From Pseudomonas sp. B33.4 (GTDB lineage Bacteria; Pseudomonadota; Gammaproteobacteria; Pseudomonadales; Pseudomonadaceae): a DNA stretch of 64,000 bases. Where the stretch lies: positions 6,272,001 through 6,336,000 of the forward strand of contig NZ_CP140706.1 in the NCBI RefSeq assembly GCF_034555375.1. Direction: 5' to 3'. The notes beneath the pieces are model-generated. The model worked only from the letters and a program-made list of their open reading frames with translations, made no database searches and was not told the origin of the DNA. Position numbers and translations under genes: made by a program. The first letter of the stretch is position 1; every line of letters starts with the position of its first letter. Positions 48,150-57,898 of this stretch are shown in pieces.

Positions 48150-48815
48150 ATGTCGCGCTACTTTTTTTTATCCCTCTGCATGGTTTTTTCGGCCGCTCAC
48201 GCTGACGAAAAAACCACCGCGAACGACGCTCACGATCTGGCCTACAGCCTCGGTGCCAGCCTCGGTGAACGGCTGCGCCAGGAAGTCCCGCAATTGCAGA
48301 TTCAGGCGCTGGTCGACGGTTTGCAGCAAGCCTATCAAGGCAAGCCACTGGCGCTGAGCGAGGCACGCATCGAACAGATTCTGGCCGATCACGAATCGCA
48401 GAATGCCGAACACTCGGCACAGCCTTCGAGCGACGCCGCGATGGAAAACGAACAGCGCTTTCTCACCGCAGAAAAAGCCAAACCCGGCGTTAAGGAATTG
48501 GCCGATGGCATCCTGCTGACCGAGCTGACGCCAGGCACCGGTGACAAGGCCGGACCGGACGGAAAAGTGCAGGTGCTGTATGTCGGTCGACTGCCGGACG
48601 GCACCGTGTTCGACCAGAACACGCAGCCACAATGGTTCAACCTCGACAGCGTGATTGCCGGTTGGCGTACCGCGTTGCAGAACATGCCGGTGGGCGCGAA
48701 ATGGCGCCTGGTGATTCCATCGGATCAAGCATACGGCGCTGATGGTGCCGGCGACTTGATCGCGCCGTTCACACCGCTGGTGTTCGAAGTGGAACTGCGC
48801 GGCGCGACCAGTTGA
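48150..48815 (+). CDS. Periplasmic FKBP-type peptidyl-prolyl isomerase
   Basis: A 221-residue protein with a signal peptide ending FSAAHADEK. The N-terminal dimerisation region has DLAYSLGASLGERLRQEVPQ, as in FkpA/Mip. The C-terminal FKBP domain has KVQVLYVGRLPDGTVFDQN and VIAGWRTALQNMPVGAKWRL, then IPSDQAYG. It should assist folding of envelope proteins. ATG 48150 is chosen as the start of the signal peptide; a longer frame upstream is unlikely. It lies between algP and algQ, as in P. aeruginosa. Confidence 0.92.
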   Translation: MSRYFFLSLCMVFSAAHADEKTTANDAHDLAYSLGASLGERLRQEVPQLQIQALVDGLQQAYQGKPLALSEARIEQILADHESQNAEHSAQPSSDAAMENEQRFLTAEKAKPGVKELADGILLTELTPGTGDKAGPDGKVQVLYVGRLPDGTVFDQNTQPQWFNLDSVIAGWRTALQNMPVGAKWRLVIPSDQAYGADGAGDLIAPFTPLVFEVELRGATS

Positions 48816-48824
48816 GCAGGCAAT

Positions 48825-48857
48825 AAAAAACGGTGCGCTTTGGGCGCACCGTTTTTT
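48825..48857. terminator. Bidirectional terminator between the FKBP gene and algQ
   Basis: The stem CGGTGCGC/GCGCACCG with loop TTTGG is flanked by A6 and T6 runs and serves both convergent genes. Confidence 0.9.
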
Positions 48858-48874
48858 GTGATCGGCAGAAAGAA

Positions 48875-49333
48875 TCAGGCCTGAACCGGATCTTCTTCCT
48901 TGTGTGCTGTGTGCAGCACTTCAATCAGGCAGTCTTCGAGTTCGAAGCGCTCGTGCAGCAAGCCACCGAGCTCTTTGAATTTCTCGGCAACGCATTTGCC
49001 CTCATCGCACAGGTCATTGAACGCGAGCAGCTTCTCGGTGATAACGTCGATGCGCGGGTAGATCGTCTCGGCGAGTTCCAGACCGCGTTTGTCGTTGAAC
49101 GCCTTGGCTTCGCCAGTCAGCTGTTCATAGATTTCGAAGTGCCCGGCCGAGACGTAATCGACCAACACGCCGCAGAATTCCTGCAAGGGCTTGCGGCTCT
49201 CGGACAGCGACTCAGGCTGCGCACCGAGATTGTCGTAGGCACCGATCAGATCTTCACGCTCCTGCAACCAGCGGTCGATCAGCAGATGAACTCCACCCCA
49301 ACGTTCCTGAGCATTCTGACAACTTTCGAGCAT
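48875..49333 (-). CDS. algQ: AlgQ / Rsd family anti-sigma-70 regulator
   Basis: A 152-residue helical protein beginning [40 protein letters not shown] near residue 60 and [17 protein letters not shown] near 95 are the Rsd/AlgQ core. The family binds sigma-70 and shifts RNA polymerase toward alternative sigma factors. In P. aeruginosa AlgQ affects alginate, siderophores and virulence. ATG 49333 has GGAAGAGAGA upstream and gives the canonical N terminus; a start 27 bases further out is less likely. Confidence 0.95.
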   Translation of the reverse strand: MLESCQNAQERWGGVHLLIDRWLQEREDLIGAYDNLGAQPESLSESRKPLQEFCGVLVDYVSAGHFEIYEQLTGEAKAFNDKRGLELAETIYPRIDVITEKLLAFNDLCDEGKCVAEKFKELGGLLHERFELEDCLIEVLHTAHKEEDPVQA

Positions 49334-49446
49334 GGCGATCTCTCTTCCCTTGTGGGTCATGCTGCTCTACACCCGCGCCCCTCTTCTGATTTTGGCTTGG
49401 GGGTCGGCCGGGCAGAGCGTCATCGAGCAACATAAATCCAATGACA

Positions 49447-49472
49447 CGTGCGGGCCAGATTATGCCCGCACG
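49447..49472. other. Hairpin between algQ and dsbB
   Basis: The 9-bp stem CGTGCGGGC/GCCCGCACG with an 8-base loop lies in the gap after dsbB (minus). T residues are sparse, so it may be a weak terminator or an RNA structure in the algQ leader. Confidence 0.5.
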
Positions 49473-49516
49473 CCTATGGCTTCAAGGTACGCAGGAGATA
49501 AAGTTCATACAAGTGT

Positions 49517-50068
49517 TTAATCCCGCAGCAGCACCGGGTGCGACGCTTCGCCGCTGAGCGGGCGTTGCAGAGCACTCCAGACCAGCCGTAACAATTGATA
49601 CACCGCCAGAATCGAGACCGCGACAAAGAACAGCAGACTCCACTCCGGGATGCTCAGGTCGAACAGCGTCCAGGAAATTTCCGCACAATCGGTACCGCCA
49701 CTAAACATCGTTTGCAGAGCACAGATCCACGGCAGACCACTGAACAGTGTCTCGGGGGCCGGTGTGCATTTGAGCAGTTGCAGCATCGGATCGCTCTGTA
49801 TCAATACCTGCCGCCACGCCGCCGTGGTGCCCCCCAGACTCGCGCCCAGGGTCAACAGCCAGTAGAACCACAAACCGACACGCTTGGGTCCATGCACCGC
49901 CGCCAGACCGCTGGATGCGCACAGCAGCGTGAGGAACAGGCGCTGCACCAGGCACAAGCTGCACGGCGTCAGACCGACAGCATATTCAAGATAATAGGAA
50001 GCTCCCAGAGCAAAGGCCCCCGCAGTGAAAGCCATGAAGAACAAGGAGCGTGAGCAGGCCAACGACAT
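49517..50068 (-). CDS. dsbB: Disulfide bond formation protein B (DsbB/DsbH)
   Basis: A 183-residue inner-membrane protein with four spans that reoxidises DsbA using quinone. LEYAVGLTPCSLCLVQRLFL contains the first cysteine pair (CSLC). The second pair lies in the periplasmic loop, in KCTPAPETLF and GTDCAEISWT. P. aeruginosa has two DsbB proteins and the one at this locus is called DsbH; the name here follows that memory. It lies between hemY and algQ. Confidence 0.92.
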   Translation of the reverse strand: MSLACSRSLFFMAFTAGAFALGASYYLEYAVGLTPCSLCLVQRLFLTLLCASSGLAAVHGPKRVGLWFYWLLTLGASLGGTTAAWRQVLIQSDPMLQLLKCTPAPETLFSGLPWICALQTMFSGGTDCAEISWTLFDLSIPEWSLLFFVAVSILAVYQLLRLVWSALQRPLSGEASHPVLLRD

Positions 50069-50260
50069 GGCTTTTCCGTAACAGTAGAGACAGACGGTTA
50101 CGGTAGAGGAAAGCGTGTCAGCCTTTCAAGGCGAGGCCCTGCCGACAGTTCACCAGAGGTGTAGGGAAAACCCGACAGGTTAGAGAGGAATTGGTGTAGC
50201 CCGACGTAGGAATTTACCTCGGGCACTCACTGGAGTTGAAATTCCAGCCACAAAAGTCAA

Positions 50261-50282
50261 GCGAGGGAGCATTCTCCCTCGC
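50261..50282 (-). terminator. Probable terminator after hemY
   Basis: The stem GCGAGGGAG/CTCCCTCGC lies directly after the hemY stop codon. On the minus strand a T-containing stretch (TTGACTTTTG) follows. The rest of the 218-bp gap to dsbB holds no ORF. Confidence 0.6.
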
Positions 50283-50286
50283 CTCT

Positions 50287-51525
50287 TTAGACGTGAGCCA
50301 GAACCGGTAACGGTGCCGCCAGCAGGCGTTCGTCCAGCAGCCCCAGGCCTTCCTGAAACAACTGGTTGCTGCGCTCGGTATCGCCCAACTGTGCGAGCAA
50401 GCGCGCCAGTTCCGCACAGGCTTCAGGATTGCGCTGCACACGCAGACTGCTTTCCAGATAATCCCGCGCCTTGCCCCACAGACTGGTTTGCAGACACAGT
50501 CGGCCGAGGGTCAGCAGCAAGCTCGGATCGTTCGGATGATCCTTCAGCCAACCTTCAGCGGTTTGCAACTGACGGGCCGGATCGCTACCGCGCACCAGAC
50601 CGTAGAGACGGGCCAGATGACTGTCGTACTTGCGTTTGAGGGCGGTGCGCAGCACTTCCTCCGCTTCGACCTGAGCACCCAGCTGACGCAACTGTTCGGC
50701 ATACGCCAGCACCAGCGGCGGCTCTTGCCGCTGCGCCGAGGTGAGCTGCTGCCATGCGCGCGTGAGTGATTGCAGGCCAACGCTCCCGTCCTCTTCACGT
50801 TGCGCCGCCAGCGAGAGGTTTTCACCCCAGGCACGACGCTCAAGTTCAGCCAGCTCGACAGGGGGCAGGACCTTGTCCTTGCGCAACTCCGGCAGTAAAC
50901 GGATCACCGCCGACCACTCACCGCGCTGTTGATACAAGCGCTGCAACTGACGCAACGTCTGCGCATTGTGCGGGTGGCGATCATGCATCGCTTGCAGGGT
51001 CACCAAGGCACCGTCGGTGTCGCCACGGTCAGTCTGCAACTGCGCATGACTCAAGGCGATCGCCAGCTCGGCTTGAGGCTGACGCTCCAGCGCCCGCTCC
51101 AGCAATCGATCGCATTCCTCGTAATGTCCTTGTTCATTGGCCGCGCGGGCAGCGCCGAGGTAGTACAGCAGCGGCTGACGCTCGGCTTCTGCCGCTCGAT
51201 AAAGATGACGCTGAGCGCTGGCCCAGCGACCTTCGGCCAGATCCAGTTGACCATGCTCGATTGCCACCTGGACACGTCGACTGCGGTTGCGGCGCGACCA
51301 TGGATTGACCACACCACTGGAGGTCATGACCAATTCAACCAGCGTCTTAATGCCCCAGATCAGCAGCCACAACACCGCGATCACCGCCAGGGTCGCCCAA
51401 AGGCTCGCTTCGTAACGGAAGCTCTTGTAGGCAATCAGCACGTAGCCGGAATGCTGGGCCACCGCAAAGCCCAGCGCCGCCGTCGCCGCGATCACCAGAA
51501 ACACGATCACATACAGGCGTTTCAT
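50287..51525 (-). CDS. hemY: HemY, TPR membrane protein of the heme gene cluster
   Basis: A 412-residue inner-membrane protein with two N-terminal spans (MKRLYVIVFLVIAATAALGF and LWATLAVIAVLWLLIWGIKT). It continues with a HemY_N domain and TPR-like repeats (AIALSHAQLQTDRGDTDGAL, SLLLTLGRLCLQTSLWGKAR). It is not the protoporphyrinogen oxidase of Gram-positives with the same name. The exact role in tetrapyrrole metabolism is unclear. The ATG overlaps hemX by 4 bp (ATGA). Confidence 0.93.
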   Translation of the reverse strand: MKRLYVIVFLVIAATAALGFAVAQHSGYVLIAYKSFRYEASLWATLAVIAVLWLLIWGIKTLVELVMTSSGVVNPWSRRNRSRRVQVAIEHGQLDLAEGRWASAQRHLYRAAEAERQPLLYYLGAARAANEQGHYEECDRLLERALERQPQAELAIALSHAQLQTDRGDTDGALVTLQAMHDRHPHNAQTLRQLQRLYQQRGEWSAVIRLLPELRKDKVLPPVELAELERRAWGENLSLAAQREEDGSVGLQSLTRAWQQLTSAQRQEPPLVLAYAEQLRQLGAQVEAEEVLRTALKRKYDSHLARLYGLVRGSDPARQLQTAEGWLKDHPNDPSLLLTLGRLCLQTSLWGKARDYLESSLRVQRNPEACAELARLLAQLGDTERSNQLFQEGLGLLDERLLAAPLPVLAHV

Positions 51526-52664
51526 GGCGTGGTCTCCTGCGCGGTGTTGGCGGCAGGTTTGGCGAAGGGTTTCACCGATTCTTCGGCGTTGACGTCGCGC
51601 CGCTCAAGATAGGCTTGCACCGCACTCAACGTGCCAGCCAGATCCGGAGTCGTGACCGTGACGGGTTCCTTGCTAAGCTCGGCGACCTGCTCCAGCATCA
51701 CTTTGCTTTGCGGATTGTCCGGGTTGAAATTGCCCTTGAGCACATCCCGCGCCTCGGCCAACGCTTGGGTGTAGACCGGCGCCTGACCGTTGAGCGCAGC
51801 CCACTGCGCCTGCTCCAGCGCCAGGCTGAGGGCCAGACGCACCTGACTCAGGCTCTGCCCGGCAAGCAGCGGCCGCACATTTTTGTCGGCGTTGAAATCA
51901 ATACGGATGTAGCGCGAGACCTGATCCCACCACTGCGCCCAACGACTGGCGCCGTCACCGTCGGCGGTCAGGCCCAGCAGCGATTCGCCGCGATCCTTGT
52001 ACTCTGGCGCCAGTTCAGTGAGATCGATAACTTGATCGCGCAGCGCGCCGAGGCGCAGGAACAACCCGGTGCGATCCGGTTGCGTGGTACTGCGCAGCGC
52101 CACCAGGGTTTTCGCTACTTGCTCGCGAGCGGCGAAGGAGCCGGGATCGTTTTGCTCACGGAGGATTTCGTCAGCGCCCTGCACCAGCGCCTGAGCGCTG
52201 CTGATGTCCTGCAACGCCGACAGACGCAGGCTGGCCAGACGCAGCAGGTGCTCGGCCTCGGCCAGACGCCAGTCCTTGCGGCTGGCACCCAGTACCGTTT
52301 CCAGTCGTTGATTGAGGCGCTGTTGGTCGCCTTGAAGTTGCGTCACCAGACGCTGGCGCTCGGCAAGTTCGTCGGCACCCGGCAACTGCGCAAGGCGCTC
52401 GGTCAGACGCTGTTCATTGAGCTTCAAACTCTGCGCCTGATCGTTCAATGCCTGCACTTCACCGGACTGCTGCTGAGTGTTGGTCTGCAGGTGGCGGACC
52501 TGCCAGACACCCCAGCCACCGATCGCGACGCCGGCAGCGCCGAGCAACAGGGCGACGATGGCCAATCCATTGCCTCGGCGCGGCTCTGTGGCCGGTGGTG
52601 GAGTTTCAACCTGGGATTCAATCACAGGCTGGACGTCATCTTTAGGCAAGGCTGTTTCGCTCAC
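51522..52664 (-). CDS. hemX: HemX, uroporphyrinogen-III C-methyltransferase-like membrane protein
   Basis: A 380-residue protein with one span near residue 40 (LAIVALLLGAAGVAIGGWGV). A coiled coil follows (QALNDQAQSLKLNEQRLTER), then the periplasmic HemX domain (KDWRLAEAEHLLRLASLRLS). The GTG start at 52664 has AAGGATGG upstream and gives VSETALPKDD. The longer open frame reads into hemD and is rejected. Despite the database name no methyltransferase domain is visible. It starts 16 bp after hemD. Confidence 0.92.
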   Translation of the reverse strand: MSETALPKDDVQPVIESQVETPPPATEPRRGNGLAIVALLLGAAGVAIGGWGVWQVRHLQTNTQQQSGEVQALNDQAQSLKLNEQRLTERLAQLPGADELAERQRLVTQLQGDQQRLNQRLETVLGASRKDWRLAEAEHLLRLASLRLSALQDISSAQALVQGADEILREQNDPGSFAAREQVAKTLVALRSTTQPDRTGLFLRLGALRDQVIDLTELAPEYKDRGESLLGLTADGDGASRWAQWWDQVSRYIRIDFNADKNVRPLLAGQSLSQVRLALSLALEQAQWAALNGQAPVYTQALAEARDVLKGNFNPDNPQSKVMLEQVAELSKEPVTVTTPDLAGTLSAVQAYLERRDVNAEESVKPFAKPAANTAQETTP

Positions 52665-52680
52665 GTATCCATCCTTTGCA

Positions 52681-53442
52681 TTAAAAAACGGGTTCGGGAT
52701 GCTCCCGTAACGCCGCCAGCAAAGCCGCGGCACTCGCGCCGCGGCAATCCACAACTGTTTGAGCCCCGGCGGCACGTGCCAGCTCGGCGACCCTTGGGCT
52801 TGGTACAAACAACGGCAACTGCGCGACGGTCGGCCAGACATCGCCGGCCATTTGGCGCAGGTGCTCGAAACCCTGTCCACTGCTGACCACCAGCCCGTTC
52901 AAGCGTTCCGCTGCGATCCGTCGTGGCAGCTCTTGCGGCGCATAGGCTGGCAGGTCGCGTCGATACAATTCCAGATACTCGACACTAGCACCTAGCTCAC
53001 GCAGGCGCTCGGCGAGCAGCTCTCGGCCGCCCTCTCCGCGCAGGATCAAGACCTGCGCACCGGGCTGGCTGAGCGCCTCACGCAGACGCGGCAATAGCAG
53101 CAAGGCTTCGCTGTCATCGCCGTCCGCCGGATAGCTGACGTCCAGACCATGATCGCGAAGAATCTGTGCCGTCGCCGCGCCGACGCTGAACCAAGGCATC
53201 GTCAACGAACGCGAGCCATCGAGCAGATCCAGCGCAATGCGTGCCGCCGGTTTGCTGACCACGATTACCGCGTTGCAACTCGGCAACTGCGCAATTGCCT
53301 GACGAATCTTGTCAGAAACCGGTAGCGCGACAATGTCCAGAAGCGGCAGACAATGACTGAAAACACCCTGCGCCGCCAACGTCTGCGCCAGCGCCGCACA
53401 GTCTTCTGCAGGACGCGTGAGCAGCAGGCGCCAGCCGGTCAC
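52681..53442 (-). CDS. hemD: Uroporphyrinogen-III synthase
   Basis: A 253-residue enzyme that closes hydroxymethylbilane to uroporphyrinogen III. It begins with GTG, then [35 protein letters not shown] near residue 60 and [20 protein letters not shown] near residue 120 are typical of this poorly conserved family. [15 protein letters not shown] follows near residue 185. GTGA overlaps the hemC stop codon, so the two steps are translated together. Confidence 0.94.
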   Translation of the reverse strand: MTGWRLLLTRPAEDCAALAQTLAAQGVFSHCLPLLDIVALPVSDKIRQAIAQLPSCNAVIVVSKPAARIALDLLDGSRSLTMPWFSVGAATAQILRDHGLDVSYPADGDDSEALLLLPRLREALSQPGAQVLILRGEGGRELLAERLRELGASVEYLELYRRDLPAYAPQELPRRIAAERLNGLVVSSGQGFEHLRQMAGDVWPTVAQLPLFVPSPRVAELARAAGAQTVVDCRGASAAALLAALREHPEPVF

Positions 53443-54380
53443 TCGTGACCTGCCTCGCCGTAGACCGCTTTGAGAATGTCATCAGCACCCTGGCTGAGCA
53501 GGTCTTCGGCAACTTTTACGCCCAGCGCTTCGGCATCGGCACGCGGTGCCCGGGCATCGGCGCTGAGCAGCTTGCCACCACTCGGCTCGCCAACCAGGCC
53601 ACGCAACCACAACTGCTCGCCTTCAAGCACGGCGTAGCAGGCGATCGGAACTTGGCAGCCGCCGTTCAGATGTTTGTTGAGGGCACGTTCGGCGGTCACG
53701 CGCGACGAGGTATCGGCGTGATGCAACGGTGCGAGCAAGGCGTGGATTTGCGTGTCGGCGCTGCGGCATTCGATACCGACCGCACCCTGGCCACCGGCTG
53801 GCAGACTGTCGTCGACGCTGATGGCCGAAGTGATGCGATCTTCGAAACCGAGACGGATCAGACCGGCTGCCGCAAGAATGATCGCGTCGTACTCGCCAGC
53901 ATCAAGCTTGGCCAGGCGGGTATTGACGTTGCCGCGCAGAAAGCGGATTTGCAGATCCGGGCGACGGGTCAGCAGCTGCGCCTGACGACGCAGACTCGAA
54001 GTACCGACGATGCTGCCGGCCGGCAACGCCTCCAGACTTGCATAAGTATTGGAAACGAAGGCATCACGCGGATCTTCACGTTCGCAGATGCAGAACAGAC
54101 CGAGGCCTTCAGGGAAATCCATCGGCACGTCTTTCATCGAATGCACGGCGATATCGGCTTCGTTCTCCAGCAGCGCGGTTTCCAGTTCTTTGACGAACAG
54201 GCCCTTGCCGCCGATCTTCGACAGCGGCGAATCGAGCAGCTTGTCGCCGCGACTGACCATGGGCACCAGCGTCACCAGCAGGCCCGGGTGGGCCGCTTCC
54301 AGACGGGCTTTAACGTATTCGGCCTGCCAGAGGGCCAGCGCACTTTTACGGGTGGCGATGCGGATTTCGCGAGAGGACAT
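53439..54380 (-). CDS. hemC: Porphobilinogen deaminase (hydroxymethylbilane synthase)
   Basis: A 313-residue enzyme polymerising four porphobilinogens. It begins [40 protein letters not shown] and [15 protein letters not shown] contain the catalytic residues. [12 protein letters not shown] binds substrate carboxylates. [13 protein letters not shown] near residue 240 carries the cysteine that holds the dipyrromethane cofactor. First gene of hemC-hemD-hemX-hemY, 137 bp after algR; in P. aeruginosa AlgR is reported to affect hemC expression. Confidence 0.96.
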   Translation of the reverse strand: MSSREIRIATRKSALALWQAEYVKARLEAAHPGLLVTLVPMVSRGDKLLDSPLSKIGGKGLFVKELETALLENEADIAVHSMKDVPMDFPEGLGLFCICEREDPRDAFVSNTYASLEALPAGSIVGTSSLRRQAQLLTRRPDLQIRFLRGNVNTRLAKLDAGEYDAIILAAAGLIRLGFEDRITSAISVDDSLPAGGQGAVGIECRSADTQIHALLAPLHHADTSSRVTAERALNKHLNGGCQVPIACYAVLEGEQLWLRGLVGEPSGGKLLSADARAPRADAEALGVKVAEDLLSQGADDILKAVYGEAGHE

Positions 54381-54517
54381 GGATCAATCCGTACTGAATA
54401 GATACGGCGGATAATAACAGCTCAGCCAAATCCACTTTGACTTGAATCAGAAACGGCGTGGCCTCCCTGGCCGGCAATGCCTGGTAAAGGAACGAGGAGC
54501 CGCCCGGAATGACCGGG

Positions 54518-55264
54518 CTACAGCCCCTGCATCATCTTGCGCACACCGGCCACATGGCGACGACTGACAATCAGCGCATCACCATTCAGACCTTTGAGGA
54601 ACAGCTGGAAATGCCCCAGCGGCGTGCGTTGCAGTCGTTCAATGCGATCGCGGGCGACCAGTGCGTTGCGGTGGATACGCACGAAGCGTTCGCCGAATTC
54701 GTCTTCAAGGGCTTTGAGCGGTTCGTCCAGCAGCACCTCACCGGCTTCGTGACGCAGGGTCACGTATTTGTGGTCGGCAATGAAATAGACCACCTGATCC
54801 AGCGGGATCAGTTCGATGCCTTTGCGGGTGCGCGCACTGATGTGGCTGCGCGGCCCGGTGCCACTTTCGGCAGCGGGACGGGTCAGGGCCGAGAGTTGCG
54901 CCCGATTGGGACGTTCAGCCCGTTTCAGGGCGTCATGCAGATGTTCGGTTCGCACGGGTTTCACCACATAGCCCACGGCGCTGGCCTGCAGGGCTTCCAC
55001 GGCAAATTCATCGGGGCTGGTGCAAAACACCACGGCCGGCGGCGTTTCGCGTTCGCACAGACGGGCAGCAACCTGCAAGCCATCGAGGCCCGGCATGCGG
55101 ATATCGAGTAGCACGATATCCGGCTTGTGGCTGTCGATCAGTGCCAACGCCTCTTCGCCATTCGTGGCGCTGGGCTCCAGAACTGTATAACCCTCAAGCT
55201 CACTCACCATTCGGCTGAGGCGCTCGCGAGCCATGGGTTCGTCATCAACGATCAGGACATTCAT
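54518..55264 (-). CDS. algR: AlgR, LytTR-type response regulator
   Basis: A 248-residue regulator, the same length as P. aeruginosa AlgR. The receiver domain has the acidic pair of VLIVDDEPMARERL, the phospho-acceptor D54 in IVLLDIRMPG, and K105 or so in VGYVVKPVRT. The LytTR DNA-binding domain occupies about residues 140-248 (VVYFIADHKYVTLRH, RFVRIHRNALVARDRIERL). ATG 55264 overlaps the stop codon of the upstream algZ relic. The protein looks intact while its usual kinase gene is degraded. Confidence 0.96.
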   Translation of the reverse strand: MNVLIVDDEPMARERLSRMVSELEGYTVLEPSATNGEEALALIDSHKPDIVLLDIRMPGLDGLQVAARLCERETPPAVVFCTSPDEFAVEALQASAVGYVVKPVRTEHLHDALKRAERPNRAQLSALTRPAAESGTGPRSHISARTRKGIELIPLDQVVYFIADHKYVTLRHEAGEVLLDEPLKALEDEFGERFVRIHRNALVARDRIERLQRTPLGHFQLFLKGLNGDALIVSRRHVAGVRKMMQGL

Positions 55265-55622
55265 ATTGCGCTGGATTCCTGCGTGAGTCTCGCACAAGGA
55301 TAGCGTAGACAGGTGAAGTGACGTCCGTCACCGCGATCCACGCTAAGACTAGCCCGAGCGCCAAAAAGTGCCGTACGTCGGCCAGCAATATTTGCCAGTG
55401 TCCGGGTCGTACTGCTCGAAGCCCGCTGTTTCCTGCGTTTCTCACGGCGATTGCCGAAGGACAATTACACCCACCCCCCTCTTCTTATAGTCGGCGGCCA
55501 GACCTTTGCGCGGTCCGCAGCTGCGTCGACCCTTATGTCCAACTGTAGACGTTCGTCGGGCCGATATTGCTCAATCGAAAAATATCCTTGCGCAAAACCG
55601 CCGCGGTCAGCGCCGACTATGG
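55261..55622 (-). pseudogene. algZ: Degraded algZ (fimS) sensor histidine kinase
   Basis: An intact algZ is about 1.07 kb and ends where algR starts. Here only 473 bp separate algR from argH. In one minus-strand frame two blocks of AlgZ-like sequence remain: [20 protein letters not shown] (from about 55584 down) and LANIAGRRTALFGARASLSV, continuing to DGRHFTCLRYPCARLTQE (about 55404-55264). An in-frame TAA at 55465-55467 separates them. The stretch that should hold the kinase N-box is missing, and the N-terminal membrane part and phospho-histidine region are gone. The stop still overlaps algR as ATGA. The remaining bases 55623-55737 show only argH upstream sequence. Comparison with AlgZ is from memory. 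Confidence 0.82.
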
Positions 55623-55737
55623 CGCAGACAATGAGAAAAAAACGTATCGACCAGTGTCAACGACAGGATTGGCAACCCTGTTATTATCCGCGCCAGCGTT
55701 TCACGCCTTTTTTCTTCAAGCCGATACGAGCGAATTC

Positions 55738-57132
55738 ATGAGCACTGACAAGACCAATCAGTCCTGGGGCGGCCGCTTCAGTGAACCCGTCGACGCCTTC
55801 GTCGCCCGCTTCACCGCCTCCGTCACTTTCGACCAGCGCCTGTATCGCCACGACATCATGGGCTCGATCGCCCACGCCACCATGCTGGCCAAGGTCGGCG
55901 TGCTGACCGATGCCGAGCGCGACAGCATCATCGATGGCCTGAAGACCATTCAGGGCGAAATCGAGGCCGGCCAGTTCGACTGGCGCATCGACCTCGAAGA
56001 CGTGCACATGAACATCGAAGCACGCCTGACCGACCGCATCGGCGTCACCGGTAAAAAGCTGCACACCGGGCGTAGCCGTAACGACCAGGTCGCCACCGAC
56101 ATCCGCCTGTGGCTGCGTGACGAGATTGATCTGATCCTCGCCGAAATCACCCGCCTGCAAAAAGGCCTGCTCGAGCAAGCCGAGCGCGAAGCCGCGAGCA
56201 TCATGCCGGGCTTCACTCACTTGCAGACTGCACAGCCGGTAACCTTCGGGCACCACATGCTGGCCTGGTTCGAAATGCTCAGCCGCGACTACGAGCGTCT
56301 GGTCGACTGCCGCAAACGCACCAATCGCATGCCACTGGGCAGCGCCGCGCTGGCCGGCACCACCTACCCGATCGACCGTGAATACACCGCGCAACTGTTA
56401 GGCTTCGACGCAGTGGGCGGCAACTCGCTGGACAACGTTTCCGATCGCGATTTCGCCATCGAATTCTGCTCGGCCGCGAGCATCGCGATGATGCACCTGT
56501 CGCGCTTCTCCGAAGAGCTGGTGCTGTGGACCAGCGCGCAGTTCCAGTTCATCGATCTGCCGGACCGCTTCTGCACCGGCAGCTCGATCATGCCGCAAAA
56601 GAAAAACCCCGACGTGCCAGAGCTGGTACGCGGCAAGACCGGCCGTGTGTTCGGCGCACTGATGGGCCTGCTGACCCTGATGAAAGGCCAGCCACTGGCC
56701 TACAACAAGGACAACCAGGAAGACAAAGAGCCGCTGTTCGACGCCGCCGATACCCTGCGCGACTCGCTGCGGGCCTTTGCCGACATGATCCCGGCGATCA
56801 AACCGAAGCACGCGATCATGCGTGAAGCGGCGCTGCGTGGCTTCTCCACCGCAACCGATCTGGCGGATTACCTGGTGCGCCGTGGTCTGCCATTCCGTGA
56901 TTGCCACGAAATCGTTGGCCACGCGGTGAAATACGGCGTGGACACCGGTAAGGATCTGGCCGAGATGAGCCTGGAAGAACTGCGTCAGTTCAGCGACCAG
57001 ATCGAGCAGGATGTGTTTGCCGTGCTGACACTGGAAGGCTCGGTGAATGCTCGCGACCATATCGGCGGCACTGCGCCGGCGCAGGTCAAGGCTGCTGTGG
57101 TGCGTGGTCAAGCGCTGATCGCCAGCCGCTAA
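55738..57132 (+). CDS. argH: Argininosuccinate lyase
   Basis: A 464-residue enzyme making arginine and fumarate in the last step of arginine synthesis. It begins [37 protein letters not shown] near residue 110 and [20 protein letters not shown] near residue 280 are the fumarase/lyase superfamily signatures; the latter includes the catalytic serine loop. The open frame extends upstream to 55567, but the conserved N terminus fixes ATG 55738. A TATTAT -10-like box at 55682-55687 suits a promoter. The gene is divergent from the algZ relic. Confidence 0.96.
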   Translation: MSTDKTNQSWGGRFSEPVDAFVARFTASVTFDQRLYRHDIMGSIAHATMLAKVGVLTDAERDSIIDGLKTIQGEIEAGQFDWRIDLEDVHMNIEARLTDRIGVTGKKLHTGRSRNDQVATDIRLWLRDEIDLILAEITRLQKGLLEQAEREAASIMPGFTHLQTAQPVTFGHHMLAWFEMLSRDYERLVDCRKRTNRMPLGSAALAGTTYPIDREYTAQLLGFDAVGGNSLDNVSDRDFAIEFCSAASIAMMHLSRFSEELVLWTSAQFQFIDLPDRFCTGSSIMPQKKNPDVPELVRGKTGRVFGALMGLLTLMKGQPLAYNKDNQEDKEPLFDAADTLRDSLRAFADMIPAIKPKHAIMREAALRGFSTATDLADYLVRRGLPFRDCHEIVGHAVKYGVDTGKDLAEMSLEELRQFSDQIEQDVFAVLTLEGSVNARDHIGGTAPAQVKAAVVRGQALIASR

Positions 57133-57149
57133 CAGCAAAAGCCAAAAGC

Positions 57150-57213
57150 ATCGCGAGCAGGCTCACTCCTACATTGGAATGCGTTCCCCTGTAGGAGTGA
57201 GCCTGCTCGCGAT
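57150..57213. repeat. REP pair, GTAGGAGTGAGCCTGCTCGCGAT family
   Basis: Perfect inverted 24-base arms at 57150-57173 and 57190-57213 lie between convergent argH and the GST gene. Arm and spacer sequences closely resemble the pair at 27377-27440. Confidence 0.9.
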
Positions 57214-57238
57214 AGCTGCTTTCAACTCACTACAAAAC

Positions 57239-57898
57239 TCACTTCTTGGCAGCGATCATCGCCAAAAACGCCGGCATCGCAGCCTCTTTGTCTGCTGCAA
57301 TCTTCTGCACATGCGGATTCTGCTCAAGCCGCTCCAGCAGCGCCTTCGCCTGCGGTAACTCCGCCAGCAAATCAATCCCGAACAGCTTCTGCCCGACCGC
57401 ACAGGCCAGCGGCACGCTGTAGAGGAAATACAAATCCGCGATGCTCAGACTGTCGCCCGCCACGTACGGGGCGAACTTGCCGTGTCGTCCCAGCGCAGCA
57501 AAACCCAGCAGCAATTCGGTCTTGGTCTTTTCCTTGATCGCGTCCGGCAGGGTCATGCCGAAGAACGCTTCACCGTAGCAAGCACGGCCCGGCAGCTCGA
57601 TGTACAGCTCGATTTCCTTGGCAATCGCCAACACCTGCGCGCGCCCGAACGGATCGCTCGGAAGCAGCGGTGTGCCTTTCTGGGTTTGTTCGAGGTATTC
57701 GAGGATGATCGCGGTTTCGTTGATAAACCCGGCGTCCACGCCCAGCACCGGCACTTTGCCGCGCGGGCTGATGGCCAGAGACTCCGGTGTCTGCGTCGGG
57801 TAGAACGTGACCTCTTCGAACGGCAGGCCTTTTTCCAGCAGCGCCAGTTTGACCATGTTGTAGTAGTTGCTGACTGAGAATCCGTAGAGCTTGAACAT
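57239..57898 (-). CDS. Glutathione S-transferase family protein
   Basis: A 219-residue cytosolic GST. The thioredoxin-like domain begins MFKLYGFSVSNYYNMVKLAL and has the glutathione-binding loop GKVPVLGVDAGFINETAIIL, with E-T near residue 64. The helical domain starts near residue 85 and contains LSIADLYFLYSVPLA, the N-capping aspartate motif. GGAGG sits 7 bases before ATG 57898, so that start is chosen over GTG at 57901. The substrate is unknown. Confidence 0.9.
   Translation of the reverse strand: MFKLYGFSVSNYYNMVKLALLEKGLPFEEVTFYPTQTPESLAISPRGKVPVLGVDAGFINETAIILEYLEQTQKGTPLLPSDPFGRAQVLAIAKEIELYIELPGRACYGEAFFGMTLPDAIKEKTKTELLLGFAALGRHGKFAPYVAGDSLSIADLYFLYSVPLACAVGQKLFGIDLLAELPQAKALLERLEQNPHVQKIAADKEAAMPAFLAMIAAKK

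Noticed and set aside
55549..55557. ACGTTCGTC, 8 of 9 match to the AlgR box
   Set aside because: It lies inside the surviving algZ coding block (complement codes Asp-Glu-Arg), so the match may be chance.
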